Positions 41,099 to 49,091 of a DNA stretch of 64,000 nucleotides are shown here, piece by piece. The notes below the pieces were generated by a model, which did no database searches, had not been told where the DNA came from, and worked only from the letters and a program-made list of their open reading frames with translations. This DNA comes from Streptosporangium sp. NBC_01756 (lineage in GTDB: Bacteria > Actinomycetota > Actinomycetes > Streptosporangiales > Streptosporangiaceae): contig NZ_CP109130.1 in the NCBI RefSeq assembly GCF_035917975.1, positions 3,596,001 through 3,660,000 of the forward strand, written 5' to 3'. Position 1 is the first letter of the stretch. Each line of letters starts with the position of its first letter. The position numbers and the translations under genes were made by a program.

Positions 41099-42482
41099 CG
41101 GGCCGGCGGCGACGTTCCGACGCCGGGGCCGCATAGTCGTCGTCGGCGCCTCGCTGGCCGGCCTGCGGGCCGCGGAGACCCTCCGGGAGGAGGGTTTCAC
41201 CGGAACGCTGACCATGGTCGGCGACGAGCCGCGCGAACCCTACGACCGGCCGCCGCTGTCCAAGCAGGTCCTGCTCGGAAAGACGCCGGCGGACGGCACC
41301 GCTCTTCCCCGGCGCCGCGCGATCGACGCGGAGTGGCGGCTCGGGGTCGCCGCCACCGGGCTGGACCTGACCGAGAAGCGGGTGCGCCTGGCCGACGGGC
41401 AGGAGGTCGCGTTCGACCGCCTGCTGATAGCGACGGGCACCCGTGCCCGGCCGTGGCCCAGGGACGCGGAGGCCGACCTTGACGGCGTCTTCGTCCTGCG
41501 CACCAGTGACGACGCCGCCCGGCTGGACCGGCGGTTGGCCGCCGGGCCCCGCCGGGTGCTCGTCATCGGTGCCGGGTTCACCGGCTCCGAAGTCGCTTCC
41601 GCCTGCCGCGAGCGGGGACTGGAGGTCACGGTCGCGGAACGTGGCCCGGCCCCGCTCGTGGGAGCGCTCGGCGGAGTCATCGGCGCGGTCGCGGCGGAAC
41701 TGCAGCGCGAGCACGGTGTCGACCTGCGCTGCTGCATCACGGTGACCGCGCTCGAAGGCGACCCGGCCGGGCGGCTCAGACGCGCCCATCTGTCCGACGG
41801 CACCGCGCTGGACGTCGACGTGGCGGTGATCGCGCTCGGCGCGATGCGCAACACCGAGTGGCTGGCGGGTTCGGGGCTCGGCGCCGGTCCTCGGGGAGTC
41901 GCCTGCGACGCCGGGTGCCGGGCCTTCGACGTCCACGGCATCGTCACCGACGACATCTTCGTGGCGGGCGACGTCGCCCGCTCCCCGCACCCGCTCTTCG
42001 GCTACCAGTTCCTCTCCCTGGAGCACTGGGGCAACGCGGTCGCGCAGGCCGAGGTCGCGGCCCATAACATGATCAGTGCCGGACCCGACCGCCGCCCGCA
42101 CCTGTGGGTGCCGGCCTTCTGGTCCGCCCAGTTCGGCGTGAACATCAAGTCCGTCGGCGTCCCGCCCATGGGCGAGGAGATCGCCGTCACCCAGGGTTCC
42201 CTCGCCGGGCGCCGCTTCGCCGCGGCCTACGGCTTCCAGGGGCGGGTCATCGCCGCGGTCACCTTCGACCATGCCCGATGGATCGACTTCTACCGCGAGC
42301 GGATCGAGGCGGCCGCGCCGTTCCCGCCGGACTTCACCGGCGTCGACCGGCCCCCCGAGGGGATCCGGCCCGTCTCCGCCGACTTCCCGGACCCCGCCCT
42401 GCCCACCCACGGGCCCACCGTCACCCTGAGCGGCTACTCGCCCAGCGATCGGCGGCTCACCTTCACCCCGGCCCGTGCCTGA
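41088..42482 (+). CDS. Ferredoxin reductase, FAD/NADH pyridine nucleotide-disulfide type
   Basis: This is a 464-residue flavoprotein. The FAD fold is at IVVVGASLAGLRAAETLREE (about 17-37), with PYDRPPLSKQVL as the typical flavin contact. The NADH fold is at VLVIGAGFTGSEVASACRER, followed by an acidic residue after the strand (VTVAERGPAP), which favours NADH. DDIFVAGDVARSPHPLFG is the second FAD site. The protein matches putidaredoxin-reductase-like P450 reductases. It overlaps the ferredoxin by 11 bases and precedes the P450 by 29 bases, so all three are co-transcribed. It moves electrons from NADH to the ferredoxin. Confidence 0.9.
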   Translation: MSVDGPAATFRRRGRIVVVGASLAGLRAAETLREEGFTGTLTMVGDEPREPYDRPPLSKQVLLGKTPADGTALPRRRAIDAEWRLGVAATGLDLTEKRVRLADGQEVAFDRLLIATGTRARPWPRDAEADLDGVFVLRTSDDAARLDRRLAAGPRRVLVIGAGFTGSEVASACRERGLEVTVAERGPAPLVGALGGVIGAVAAELQREHGVDLRCCITVTALEGDPAGRLRRAHLSDGTALDVDVAVIALGAMRNTEWLAGSGLGAGPRGVACDAGCRAFDVHGIVTDDIFVAGDVARSPHPLFGYQFLSLEHWGNAVAQAEVAAHNMISAGPDRRPHLWVPAFWSAQFGVNIKSVGVPPMGEEIAVTQGSLAGRRFAAAYGFQGRVIAAVTFDHARWIDFYRERIEAAAPFPPDFTGVDRPPEGIRPVSADFPDPALPTHGPTVTLSGYSPSDRRLTFTPARA

Positions 42483-42511
42483 CGGCAGGGTCTCCACGCC
42501 GGAGGCAACCG

Positions 42512-43756
42512 ATGACGTCGGGCACCCTGCTGTACCAGATCACCGACTACGCCAACCGTGCCGATCCATACCCCCTGTACGCCGAGCTCCGCCGGACACC
42601 GGTGGCGCGGCAGGACGACGGCGTCTACGCGGTCAGCACCTACTGGGAGATCAGCAGCCTGCTGCACGACCCGAGGCTCAGCTCCGACGCGCGCAACCGC
42701 GTCCCCCTGGCGGACGGTTCCCTGCCTCCGGACCCGGAGGAGGACAGCACCCTGCCGCCCAGCTTCCTGCGGCTCGACCCGCCCGAGCACGACCGGATGC
42801 GCCGGCTGGCGACCCGGCCGTTCGGTCCGCCGAACTGCCCCCGGCGGATCCACGACATGTACGGCGAGCTCACCCGGATGGTGTCCGGCCTGATCGACGG
42901 CCTCGACGGCCGGGAGCAGGCCGACATCGTCGACGACTTCGCCTACCCGTTCCCGGTGATGGTGATCTGCAACCTGCTGGGCGTGCCCCACCAGGATGAG
43001 GCGCGCTTCCACGGCTGGGCGGACGCGATCGTCTCCGGTCTCGACCCCAATCCGGCCGAGGGCCCGGCCGAGCGGCAGCGCGTCGCCCAGCAGGCCCGGA
43101 CCGAGCTGGGCGGCTACCTCGCCGGCCTCATCGAGGAGCATCGCCGCGCACCCGGCCACGACATGCTGTCGGCCCTGGCCACCGAGGCGGGCCCGGACGG
43201 GCGGATGTCGCAGCTGGAGCTGATCACCACCGCCGTCCTGCTGCTCATCGCCGGCCACGAGACCACCGTCAACCTGATCACCAACGGGACGCTCACCCTG
43301 CTGCGCCACCCCGAGATCCTCGACCGGCTGCGTGCGGATCCCGGCCTGGCCGTACCCCTCGTGGAGGAACTGCTGCGCTACGAGCCTCCGGTGCAGCTCC
43401 TGCCGCAGCGCACCGCCCTGGCCGACATCGACGTCGCGGGCACACTCATTCCGAAGGGGTCGCCCGTCTGGCTCATGCTGGCCTCCGGAAACCGCGATCC
43501 CCGGCGCTTCGCCGACGCCGACCGGTTCGATCCCGGACGCCGGGACAACCAGCATCTCGGCTTCGGCAGCGGCATCCACTACTGCTTCGGCGCGCCCCTC
43601 GCCCGGCTGGAGGCGCAGATCGCGCTGACCGAGCTCGCCCGCCGCCTCGTCAATCCCTCGCTCGTGGCGGACCCGCCGCCGTACCGGCAGAACCCGGTGC
43701 TGCGCGGCCCCCGCCACCTCCCGGTCGCCTTCGACGGCCTCGCCACACGGTTCTGA
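42512..43756 (+). CDS. Cytochrome P450
   Basis: This 414-residue soluble class I P450 has all signatures. The I-helix LLIAGHETTVNLITN carries the acid/Thr pair. The K-helix EELLRYEPPVQ carries the E-x-x-R. LGFGSGIHYCFGAPLARLEA holds the heme Cys ligand in F-G-x-G-x-H-x-C-x-G. The N-terminal half has FLRLDPPEHDRMRRLATRPF, typical of actinobacterial CYP105/CYP107-like enzymes, but I cannot name the family. The ATG at 42512 follows GGAGG. The substrate is unknown; no biosynthetic genes adjoin, so a stand-alone xenobiotic or tailoring role is possible. Confidence 0.93.
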   Translation: MTSGTLLYQITDYANRADPYPLYAELRRTPVARQDDGVYAVSTYWEISSLLHDPRLSSDARNRVPLADGSLPPDPEEDSTLPPSFLRLDPPEHDRMRRLATRPFGPPNCPRRIHDMYGELTRMVSGLIDGLDGREQADIVDDFAYPFPVMVICNLLGVPHQDEARFHGWADAIVSGLDPNPAEGPAERQRVAQQARTELGGYLAGLIEEHRRAPGHDMLSALATEAGPDGRMSQLELITTAVLLLIAGHETTVNLITNGTLTLLRHPEILDRLRADPGLAVPLVEELLRYEPPVQLLPQRTALADIDVAGTLIPKGSPVWLMLASGNRDPRRFADADRFDPGRRDNQHLGFGSGIHYCFGAPLARLEAQIALTELARRLVNPSLVADPPPYRQNPVLRGPRHLPVAFDGLATRF

Positions 43757-43864
43757 CGACAGTGCCTCGGACCCCGGGATGATCTCGCCGCCATACGGCC
43801 ATGCTGTGACCATGGTCGGAACGCCGCAGGGGCGGCAGGCCGAGGTGAACACCGCAGCCGGTGA

Positions 43865-44311
43865 CTACCCCAGATCGAAGGCGACGTCACCGAGGCGGAT
43901 CGTGCGGACACGTGGATCGTCGAGGATCTCGCGCAACGCGCCGACCGGTTCACCGGCCGCGATGTAACCGTAGATCCGTCCTTCGGCGGCGGATTTGCGC
44001 AGGCGGTTCAGGTCGAGGCCGAGGACGCTCAGATTGCGCTTGTCATGGTCACGGAGCCCGCCCACCCAGCGCCGGAAATCCTCGATCGCCTCTGTGCTCC
44101 GGGCGGAAACCTCGCTCCCCTTCTCCGAGGGCTGCTCGACGAAGATCCTCGTCACAGAACTCCAGCCGAAGGGTGTGCGATCCCCGGAGCCGCCACCGGC
44201 AGAGGAGAGCAGCAGCCTGTCGGGCGAAGAGAGCCCGTCGCCGTAGCGTTCCTCGGCGAACTCCTTGAACTCCGCGCCGGTCAGGGGCTGTTCGAAATTT
44301 TCAAAGATCAT
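43865..44311 (-). CDS. Conserved protein of unknown function
   Basis: This 148-residue protein starts MIFENFEQPLTGAEFKEFAE and ends RTIRLGDVAFDLG. It is mixed alpha/beta without signal peptide or membrane segment. A central stretch (TEAIEDFRRWVGGLRDHDKR) and the terminal VGALREILDDPRVRTIRLGD look like a small soluble domain. No family was recognised. It may be translated with the VOC gene upstream on the same strand, 93 bases away. The start at 44311 has no obvious strong ribosome site. Confidence 0.6.
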   Translation of the reverse strand: MIFENFEQPLTGAEFKEFAEERYGDGLSSPDRLLLSSAGGGSGDRTPFGWSSVTRIFVEQPSEKGSEVSARSTEAIEDFRRWVGGLRDHDKRNLSVLGLDLNRLRKSAAEGRIYGYIAAGEPVGALREILDDPRVRTIRLGDVAFDLG

Positions 44312-44404
44312 GATCTCGCCTCGCCACCGGCCCTTGTAGGTGAAGCGTCATGGGGTGCCGTTGTCTTCTCGGCCGCTTCGGCCGGCCTCGGCGGTTGCCC
44401 GCCG

Positions 44405-44764
44405 TCAGAAGCGCGGTTCGAGGAACTCCAGGCGGTTGCCGTGCGGGTCTTCGCTGTAGAAGCGGCGCATCCCGGGGAAGTCGTCGTCGAAGGCGACCGG
44501 ATAGCCGGCCTCGGTCAGCCGCCGGGCCCACTCGTCGAGGTCGCGGACCAGCAGACCGGGGTGCGCCTTACGGGCCGGGCGGAAGTCCGCCTCGACGCCC
44601 AGGTGCAACTCGATGCCGTGACCGCGGAACCAGCACCCGCCGCGTGCGGCGAGCACAGGTGGCTTAGGAATCTCGGTCAGCCCGAGCACTCCTCCGTAGA
44701 AGCCCCGCAGCGCTGTCTCGCTTCCGGGCGGGCAGGCCAACTGGACATGGTGCAGCATCGCCAC
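44405..44764 (-). CDS. VOC superfamily protein (glyoxalase-like)
   Basis: This 119-residue protein forms one VOC module. LHHVQLACPPGSETALRGFY is the first strand and helix, GCWFRGHGIELHLGVEADFR the middle, and FYSEDPHGNRLEFLEPRF the closing strands. His in LHHVQL and Glu in RLEFLEP are candidate metal ligands in a dimer. The family includes glyoxalase I, fosfomycin-resistance and dioxygenase enzymes; which one cannot be told. A start at 44758 (second Met) is equally plausible. It is the second VOC gene of the window and unlike the damaged first one. Confidence 0.8.
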   Translation of the reverse strand: MAMLHHVQLACPPGSETALRGFYGGVLGLTEIPKPPVLAARGGCWFRGHGIELHLGVEADFRPARKAHPGLLVRDLDEWARRLTEAGYPVAFDDDFPGMRRFYSEDPHGNRLEFLEPRF

Positions 44765-44878
44765 TCCTCAGAAGTATCTTGATGTGAAGGTATTTCTACC
44801 TGAAGCAGACCTCTGGCTGCGAGTGCCAAGCACCGCGCCCAGCTCTGACCATCGCACGGGCGCAACCGGGCCGACCTG

Positions 44879-45145
44879 TCATCTGGTGGCACCGGCCGGG
44901 CGGCGGCGCACCTCCGCGTGGACCCGCAGCAGCGCCGGGACCAGCACGTACACGACCACCGGCACGACGACACCGGTCAGGATCAGCGTCCGGACGGGCA
45001 GCGGCAGGGCGGCGATCAGGCCGCCCAGCAGCAGCTGGGTCACGGTGATCATGGAGTAGACCGCCAGCCAGGTGAGCAGCGCCCGGTGGTGCACGGACGG
45101 GGCGGCGGCGATGGTGGTGGTGGTGGGGGTGCGGGGGACGGACAT
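44879..45145 (-). CDS. Small integral membrane protein under TetR control
   Basis: This 88-residue protein starts MSVPRTPTTTTIAAAPSVHH and has two or three hydrophobic segments (LLTWLAVYSMITVTQLLLGG, LPVRTLILTGVVVPVVVYVL). It ends in a polar basic tail. The plan suits a small membrane protein such as an SMR-like or DUF-type accessory protein, but no family was recognised. It is divergent from the TetR gene and shares the paired 22-base operator, so it is the likely target of that repressor. The ATG at 45145 is preceded by GAGGTCGT-like sequence. Confidence 0.65.
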   Translation of the reverse strand: MSVPRTPTTTTIAAAPSVHHRALLTWLAVYSMITVTQLLLGGLIAALPLPVRTLILTGVVVPVVVYVLVPALLRVHAEVRRRPAGATR

Positions 45146-45175
45146 GACGACCTCTTCGGTACGGGAGCCGGCGCC

Positions 45176-45242
45176 AAATTCCAACTCGTTGGTTGGAGTT
45201 TGGCACACTTGCGGAAAAAATCCAACCAACGAGTTGGAATTT
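45176..45242. promoter_or_regulatory. Paired TetR operators as a 22-base inverted repeat
   Basis: The sequence AAATTCCAACTCGTTGGTTG continues to 45197 and reappears as its exact reverse complement at 45221-45242, separated by 23 bases. Each arm also has an internal near-palindrome, CCAACTCGTTGG on the left and CCAACGAGTTGG on the right. The pair spans the divergent promoters of the TetR gene and the membrane protein gene. It is very likely a two-site TetR operator with symmetric placement, so both directions are repressed. Confidence 0.85.
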
Positions 45243-45258
45243 GCCGTACGCTGAGGTC

Positions 45259-45843
45259 ATGGCATGGGACACGGCGAAGACCAAGCAGCTCCTGCTGGAC
45301 GCGGCGGTCGGTGAGTTCGCCGAACACGGGCCGCAGGGGGCGCGGGTGGACCGCGTCGCCGCGAAGGCCGGAGTGAACAAGGAGCGGATCTACCAGTACT
45401 TCGGCGGCAAGCAGCAGCTGTTCGGCGCCGTCCTGACCCAGGAACTGGAGAAACTGGCCGCGGCCGTGCCGCTGGACGCCGGACTGGCCGCCGACCTCGG
45501 CGAGTACACCGGACGCGTCTTCGACTACCACAGCGCGCACCCGCACTTCGTGCGCCTCCTGCACTGGGAGGGCCTGCAGGCCGGGGACGACCAGGTGGCC
45601 GCCGAGGCGCAGCGGGCCGCCCACTACGCCGACAAGGTCGCCGCGCTGGCCGCCGCGCAGCACGCCGGGACGCTCGGCGACGCGATCCCCCCGGCAGAAC
45701 TGCTGTACGCGGTGATCGCGCTGGCCGGCTGGTGGTTCTCGACACCCCAGCTCGCACAGATGATCATGGCGGGCACGGCGGACGACGGCCCGCGGACCCG
45801 GCGGGAGGCGCTGGTGCGCCTGGTACGCAAGCTGACCGCCTGA
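45259..45843 (+). CDS. TetR family transcriptional regulator
   Basis: This is a 194-residue protein. The N-terminal HTH (about 8-55: KTKQLLLDAAVGEFAEHGPQ, ARVDRVAAKAGVNKERIYQY, FGGKQQLFGAVL) is canonical TetR. The all-helical C-terminal domain (60-190) has HYADKVAALAAAQHAG and LLYAVIALAGWWFSTPQL. The ligand is unknown. The ATG at 45259 is 16 bases after the inner operator arm and is preceded by CTGAGGTC. It is divergent from a small membrane protein gene. The operator arrangement suggests autoregulation and control of that neighbour. Confidence 0.9.
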   Translation: MAWDTAKTKQLLLDAAVGEFAEHGPQGARVDRVAAKAGVNKERIYQYFGGKQQLFGAVLTQELEKLAAAVPLDAGLAADLGEYTGRVFDYHSAHPHFVRLLHWEGLQAGDDQVAAEAQRAAHYADKVAALAAAQHAGTLGDAIPPAELLYAVIALAGWWFSTPQLAQMIMAGTADDGPRTRREALVRLVRKLTA

Positions 45844-45978
45844 GCCGCACGCCAGGCCCCCGGCCCATGGGAAAGAACGCACCTACCGTTCCGCCGAGCA
45901 CACCCGGGCCGCCCCCGGCCTGCCGGCGTGAAAGCTTCCGTGAAGCAGCGGATCCGGGAGGGAGCGCGTTCCTAGGGT

Positions 45979-46518
45979 ATGAACGCTGAGATATCCCGAC
46001 CGGTGGAGTGGGCGCCCCAGGTGCACGCTCCACCGGCCGTCTCCGCCGAGGAGGGGTTGTCGGCCCTCTACCGTGGGCATCGGCTTGATCTGATACGGCT
46101 CGCAGTCCTCCTGGTCGGCGATCGGGAGACGGCCGAGGACGTCGTGCAGGACGTGTTCGCCCGGTTGCACGGCCGCCGGCCCGAGGTCCTCACGCTCGCG
46201 TACGTCAGGACGTGCGTGCTCAACGGCTCCCGGTCGGTGCTCAGGCGGCGGGCGGTGGCGCTGCGCCGAACGGAGCGGGAGAGGGCCCCTCTCGACTCGG
46301 CGGAGACGACCGCGCTCCTGGGGGAGTCGCGCCGGGAGGTGCTGGAGGCGCTGCTCCGGTTACCGGGGCGCCAACGGGAGGCCCTGGTGCTGCGCTACTA
46401 CCTGGACCTGCCGGAGGCGGAGATCGCGCGGACCATGCGCGTCAAGGAGAGCACCGTCCGGTCCACGACCGCCAGAGCTCTGGCCAAACTCCACCGCGAG
46501 TTGGGAGACAACGCATGA
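45979..46518 (+). CDS. SigE-family ECF sigma factor
   Basis: This is a 179-residue protein. Region 2 lies at about 28-90 (LSALYRGHRLDLIRLAVLLV, TAEDVVQDVFARLHGRRPE, YVRTCVLNGSRSVLRRR). Region 4 lies at about 118-170 (LEALLRLPGRQREALVLRYY, LDLPEAEIARTMRVKESTVR, STTARALAKLHREL). The N-terminal 25 residues are a short proline-rich leader. It matches the SigE-family (SACE-type) subgroup of actinobacteria. The ATG at 45979 is preceded by an AGGGT-like region. Its stop overlaps the following gene by ATGA, which couples it to a membrane protein that probably regulates it. Confidence 0.9.
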   Translation: MNAEISRPVEWAPQVHAPPAVSAEEGLSALYRGHRLDLIRLAVLLVGDRETAEDVVQDVFARLHGRRPEVLTLAYVRTCVLNGSRSVLRRRAVALRRTERERAPLDSAETTALLGESRREVLEALLRLPGRQREALVLRYYLDLPEAEIARTMRVKESTVRSTTARALAKLHRELGDNA

Positions 46519-47642
46519 GCAGCAGCATCGAAGACCGGCTGCGCGACGCCATGGCCGCCAGGGCGCAGGCCGTACAGGACGAGGGGCCACCCCCACCTCT
46601 CCCCTTGCCGCGTCGCTCCTTCCTCGTCCTCCACGCCAGATGGACCGCGCCGATCGCGGTCGCGGCGGCGATCGTGACCCTGGTGGCCGGGGTCGCCGTG
46701 GCCGTACGGGACGGCGTCCCTCAGCGCCCCGTGGCGGTCGCACCCGCTGCCGCCCTGACACCGCCGTTCTACGTCGCGGCCATCGTGACCGACCACACGG
46801 TCGTCTCCAAGACCGTGACCGCCACCACGTCCACCCGCGCCCCGCTGGGCGTCTACGACAGCAGGACCGGCAGGCGTACGGCGGAGCTGCCCGTGCTCGT
46901 CGACAGTCAGGTCGCCGGCCTCGGCGACGGCCGTACGTTCTTCCTGGCCGGACGCGAGCGGAAGGATGCTCCCCTGCGGTTCCACCGGATCACCCTCACA
47001 CCGGATGGGAAGATCGGCGGAATGTTCGCGCTACCGCGCCGGGACGATCTGCGGACCGAGACACTCGACGCTCTGGCCGCCTCACCGGACGGACTCAAGC
47101 TGGCATACAGCGTCAACACGCGAAAGCCCGGCCGCAAGGGTGAGGTGCGCGTCCTGGACGTGGTGGCCGAGAAGGTTCGCCGCTGGCACACAGACAGGCC
47201 CGGATTCGTCGACGAGGTGACCTGGGCGGGAAACGCCCGGACGCTGGTGTTCTCCTGGCAGAGGGTCGAGCAGGAGATCGGCCGCGAGACAAGGCTGCTC
47301 GACACCTCCGCCGCAAGCCGCGACCTGCTGTCCGCCAAGCCGGTCACCGGCCGCACGACCTTCTTCGCCGCCAGGCCGGGTGGATCGAGTTTCCTGACCC
47401 AGGAGGGCGGGGGGAAGGGAATCCCCCCTCTGGTCGAGTTCTCAACCACCACTGGCCAGCCGCTGCGCAGACGGATAATGAGGGAATGGTTCAGCCCGCA
47501 GGCGTTCGACTCCTCGGGGCGTGTGCTGCTCGGCATCGTCCGGGGCGGAGGGCTCGCCCGGCTGGACGGCGAGCGGCTGACCCTGATCGAAATGCCCGAA
47601 CTGCCGCAGGGAGAGCGCGTATATCTCGAAACCGTTTGGTGA
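46515..47642 (+). CDS. Membrane protein coupled to the SigE-type sigma factor, probable anti-sigma partner
   Basis: This 375-residue protein has a short cytoplasmic N-terminus (MSSSIEDRLRDAMAARAQAV). One transmembrane segment lies at about residues 45-65 (APIAVAAAIVTLVAGVAVAV). A large outside domain at about 90-375 follows, rich in beta strands and TolB-like turns (GVYDSRTGRRTAELPVLVDS, LTPDGKIGGMFALPRRDDLR, LDALAASPDGLKLAYSVNTR). The S-P-D-G-L-K-L-A-Y repeat is typical of beta-propellers. The ATGA overlap with the sigma gene supports a sigma/anti-sigma pair. No HxxxCxxC motif is visible, so if it is an anti-sigma factor it is of the non-zinc kind. Confidence 0.78.
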   Translation: MSSSIEDRLRDAMAARAQAVQDEGPPPPLPLPRRSFLVLHARWTAPIAVAAAIVTLVAGVAVAVRDGVPQRPVAVAPAAALTPPFYVAAIVTDHTVVSKTVTATTSTRAPLGVYDSRTGRRTAELPVLVDSQVAGLGDGRTFFLAGRERKDAPLRFHRITLTPDGKIGGMFALPRRDDLRTETLDALAASPDGLKLAYSVNTRKPGRKGEVRVLDVVAEKVRRWHTDRPGFVDEVTWAGNARTLVFSWQRVEQEIGRETRLLDTSAASRDLLSAKPVTGRTTFFAARPGGSSFLTQEGGGKGIPPLVEFSTTTGQPLRRRIMREWFSPQAFDSSGRVLLGIVRGGGLARLDGERLTLIEMPELPQGERVYLETVW

Positions 47643-47921
47643 GACTCGGCCCTGAGCTTCGGCGACGGCCTCACATGTCTGCCCATCTCCGCGCTCTGGA
47701 CCACATGCCGCCCATAGGCCAGGCCGGTTCCGCCGCTCCGTCGTCGAAGTAATCCGATGGCCGGCGGAACAGCCGCAGGCAGGAAAGAGGCGCCCCGTAG
47801 AACAGACGCGCCGAAAGGGATCCACGACGGGAGCGTGGTTGACATCGCCCATGCCATGACAGATGGTTGTTCGTATAAAGGACATTAGCGTCCGATAAAC
47901 GGACAAGCCTGGGAGAAGCGG
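47643..47921. promoter_or_regulatory. Promoter region of the homogentisate operon with two operator-like boxes
   Basis: About 280 bases. TGTTCGTATAAAGGACA at 47868-47884 and GTCCGATAAACGGACA at 47890-47905 are similar boxes, each with an interrupted palindrome (GTCC-ATAAA-GGAC type). They lie directly before the ribosome site GGGAGAAG of hmgA at 47910-47920. The pattern resembles IclR-family operators of homogentisate regulators. The rest of the region shows no gene. Confidence 0.6.
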
Positions 47922-49091
47922 ATGCCGTACTACCGCGCCGTGGGAGAGATCCCCCGTAAGCGCCATGTGCAGTTCCGGCGGCCCGACGGCGGGCTGTACG
48001 CCGAGGAGTTGATGGGCGAGGAGGGGTTCTCCAGCGACTCGTCCCTGCTCTACCACCGGCACCTCCCCACGGCGATCATCAAGGCCGAGGCGGTCGAGCC
48101 GGCGGCCGGCGGCACGCTGAGCCCCAACCTGCCCCTGTCCCCCCGCCACTTCCGCACCCAGGACCTGCCGGTGGGCGGCGACCTGGTGACCGGGCGCGGG
48201 CTGCTGGCGGGCAACGCCGACGTCCGCATGTCGTACGCCGCGAGCGAGACCGCCGGCGAGCTCTACCGCAACTCGATGGGCGACGAGTGCGTCTACATCG
48301 CGAGCGGCCGGGTCAGGTTCGAGTCGACCTACGGAGTGATCGAGGCCGGCGAGGGCGACTACGTGGTCGTCCCGACCGGCACGATCCACCGCTGGGTCCC
48401 GCAGGGCCGCGTCACGGCCTTCACCATCGAGGCGGCGGGGCACATCCGGCCGCCCAAGCGCTACCTGTCCACACACGGCCAGTTCCTGGAGCACGCCCCC
48501 TACTGCGAGCGCGACCTGCGCACCCCGCAGGAGCCCTTGATCGCCGAGGGCGAGGAAGTGCCGGTGCTGGTCCGCACACGCGGCGGGCTGACCCGGCTGG
48601 TCTACCGCGACCACCCGTTCGACGTGGTCGGCTGGGACGGCTGCCTGTACCCCTACGCGTTCAACATCAACGACTTCGAGCCCATCGTGAAGCGGACCCA
48701 CGCCCCGCCGCCGGTGCACCAGACCTTCGAGGGCCCGAACTTCGTGATCTGCTCGTTCTGCCCCCGGCCGCTGGACTTCCATCCGGACGCCGTCCCCATC
48801 CCCTACAACCACCACAATGTCGACTCCGACGAGCTGATGTTCTACGCGGGCGGCGACTACACCGCGCGCAAGGGTTCGGGCATCGACGTCGGCTCGATCT
48901 CGCTGCACCCGGCCGGGTTCACGCACGGCCCGCAGCCGGGCGCCGTGGAGGCCGTCATCGAGGCGGTACGGCAGGGGCACACCCAGACGAGCGAGCTGGC
49001 CGTGATGGTCGACACCTTCCGCCCGCTCGACCTGGGCCCCGCCGGCCTGTCCGTCGAGGACCCCGCCTACGCGTGGACCTGGGCCCGATGA
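47922..49091 (+). CDS. hmgA: Homogentisate 1,2-dioxygenase
   Basis: This is a 389-residue cupin-fold dioxygenase. The iron ligands fit the family pattern: His and Glu in the C-terminal part (VPIPYNHHNVDSDELMFYAG, then GSISLHPAGFTHGPQPGAVE). SGRVRFESTYGVIEAGEGDY is the N-terminal cupin. The enzyme opens homogentisate to maleylacetoacetate in tyrosine and phenylalanine degradation. The ATG at 47922 follows GGGAGAAG. The stop overlaps the next gene by ATGA. It heads a three-gene operon with an unknown protein and fumarylacetoacetase; no maleylacetoacetate isomerase is present. Confidence 0.92.
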   Translation: MPYYRAVGEIPRKRHVQFRRPDGGLYAEELMGEEGFSSDSSLLYHRHLPTAIIKAEAVEPAAGGTLSPNLPLSPRHFRTQDLPVGGDLVTGRGLLAGNADVRMSYAASETAGELYRNSMGDECVYIASGRVRFESTYGVIEAGEGDYVVVPTGTIHRWVPQGRVTAFTIEAAGHIRPPKRYLSTHGQFLEHAPYCERDLRTPQEPLIAEGEEVPVLVRTRGGLTRLVYRDHPFDVVGWDGCLYPYAFNINDFEPIVKRTHAPPPVHQTFEGPNFVICSFCPRPLDFHPDAVPIPYNHHNVDSDELMFYAGGDYTARKGSGIDVGSISLHPAGFTHGPQPGAVEAVIEAVRQGHTQTSELAVMVDTFRPLDLGPAGLSVEDPAYAWTWAR

